Origin: Calliopsis andreniformis
Lineage: Eukaryota > Arthropoda > Insecta > Hymenoptera > Andrenidae
Direction of reading: 5' to 3'
Assembly (NCBI RefSeq): GCF_051401765.1
Contig: NW_027480543.1
Span: 806,001 to 870,000 of the forward strand
Length of the DNA stretch: 64,000 nt
A program made the translations under genes and the position numbers. Below, piece by piece: positions 63,993 through 64,000 of this stretch (the first letter of the stretch is position 1; the number at the start of each line of letters is the position of its first letter). Below the pieces are notes generated by a model, which was given only the letters and a program-made list of their open reading frames with translations, was not told the origin of the DNA and did no database searches.

Positions 63993-64000
63993 AGGGTCTA

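Larger units (their letters stand above)
1..64000 (+). repeat. Heptanucleotide satellite array, unit ATTGAGG
   Basis: Every stretch read is built from 7-bp units matching ATTGAGG on the + strand, with no change of orientation over the window. In the first 60 bases, 5 of 7 complete units are exact. Substitutions recur at set places: position 1 (G or T), position 2 (C), position 3 (G or A), position 5 (T or C), position 6 (A, T or C) and position 7 (A or T), while the TTG core changes least. Six-base units such as ATGAGG recur and shift the 7-base phase. The + strand is G/A/T with C rare, so the GC skew is extreme. Both window ends fall inside repeat units, so the array extends outward on both sides. 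No unique sequence longer than about 25 bp was seen. A non-coding satellite is the best reading; host and chromosomal position are unknown. Confidence 0.97.
30690..64000 (+). repeat. Satellite domain 3 (type A hairpins, TTGATCACTG and GGTCGGGG markers)
   Basis: From about 30.7 kb the hairpins have ATCCTGA or ATCCGGA left arms and lie 0.4 to 2.7 kb apart. A TTGATCACTG marker (BclI core) appears 18 times exactly, and a segment containing GGTCGGGG followed by TTTGACG recurs, for example near 31019, 36820, 39023, 40869, 45163, 57637 and 62224. The TTCATGG marker is missing from 30563 to 42327, then returns with GGGC in place of GGGT and without a hairpin 59 bp upstream. Confidence 0.6.

Noticed and set aside
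1..64000. CRISPR array
   Set aside because: There are no unique spacers between constant repeats; the spacing between similar segments is itself repeat.
1..64000. Telomeric repeat
   Set aside because: The unit is 7 bp and G-rich on one strand, like some telomeres, but it lacks a GGG run, is very heterogeneous and has kilobase higher-order duplications. Telomere-adjacent satellite remains possible; a telomerase product does not fit.
1..64000. Cyanobacterial short tandem heptanucleotide repeats
   Set aside because: Those families are heptamers too, but form short intergenic arrays with different units; nothing here is intergenic to any gene.

Overview
The whole 64 kb window is one uninterrupted satellite array. 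I find no supportable gene, RNA gene, mobile element or CRISPR array in it. The unit is a 7-bp repeat, ATTGAGG on the + strand (CCTCAAT on the - strand), in the same orientation from the first base to the last. The array starts and stops mid-repeat, so it is longer than the window. Perfect runs are short: the longest I noticed is 10 units at 11640-11709. Most stretches mix the consensus with recurring variants such as ATTGAAG, ATTGAGT, ATTGAGA, ATTGATG, ATTGACG, ATTGTGG, ACTGAGG, GTTGAGG, TTTGAGG and ATGGAGG, plus 6-bp units (ATGAGG) that shift the phase. The + strand is almost free of C.

The order of variants acts as a barcode and shows strong higher-order structure. Blocks of about 0.4 to 4 kb are copied, often nearly base for base, at offsets of 579, 648, 844, 1534, 2343, 2350, 2741, 2900, about 4008, about 4343, 5270, 5336, about 6730, about 6880, 8345, 9604 and 17294 bp. 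The largest is a roughly 3.9 kb block at about 16752-20694, repeated at about 22088-26030. Two sequences break the heptamer pattern and serve as landmarks. One is a short hairpin around an EcoRI site (ATCCTGA-GAAT-TCAGGAT and derivatives, 33 copies found). The other begins TTCATGGCTGAGGG and ends TGTGTGTTG (16 copies).

By landmark type there are three domains. Region 1-6.4 kb has type A hairpins (left arm ATCCTGA). Region 6.4-30.7 kb has type B hairpins (left arm ACCATTA or ACCATGA), with an 8.6 kb landmark-free stretch at 9.8-18.4 kb. Region 30.7-64 kb has type A hairpins again, plus a TTGATCACTG marker and a GGTCGGGG-containing segment that are absent or nearly absent before.

The long open frames, all on the - strand, are artefacts. 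A 7-nt unit read in any of the three frames gives the same cyclic heptapeptide (N-P-Q-S-S-I-L) without a stop, while the + strand has a TGA in every frame each 21 nt. Organism: with no gene to read, it cannot be assigned. A homogeneous, one-orientation array of more than 64 kb with nested higher-order repeats is most like eukaryotic heterochromatic or subtelomeric satellite DNA, but that is inference, and a large prokaryotic repeat island or an assembly artefact is not excluded.
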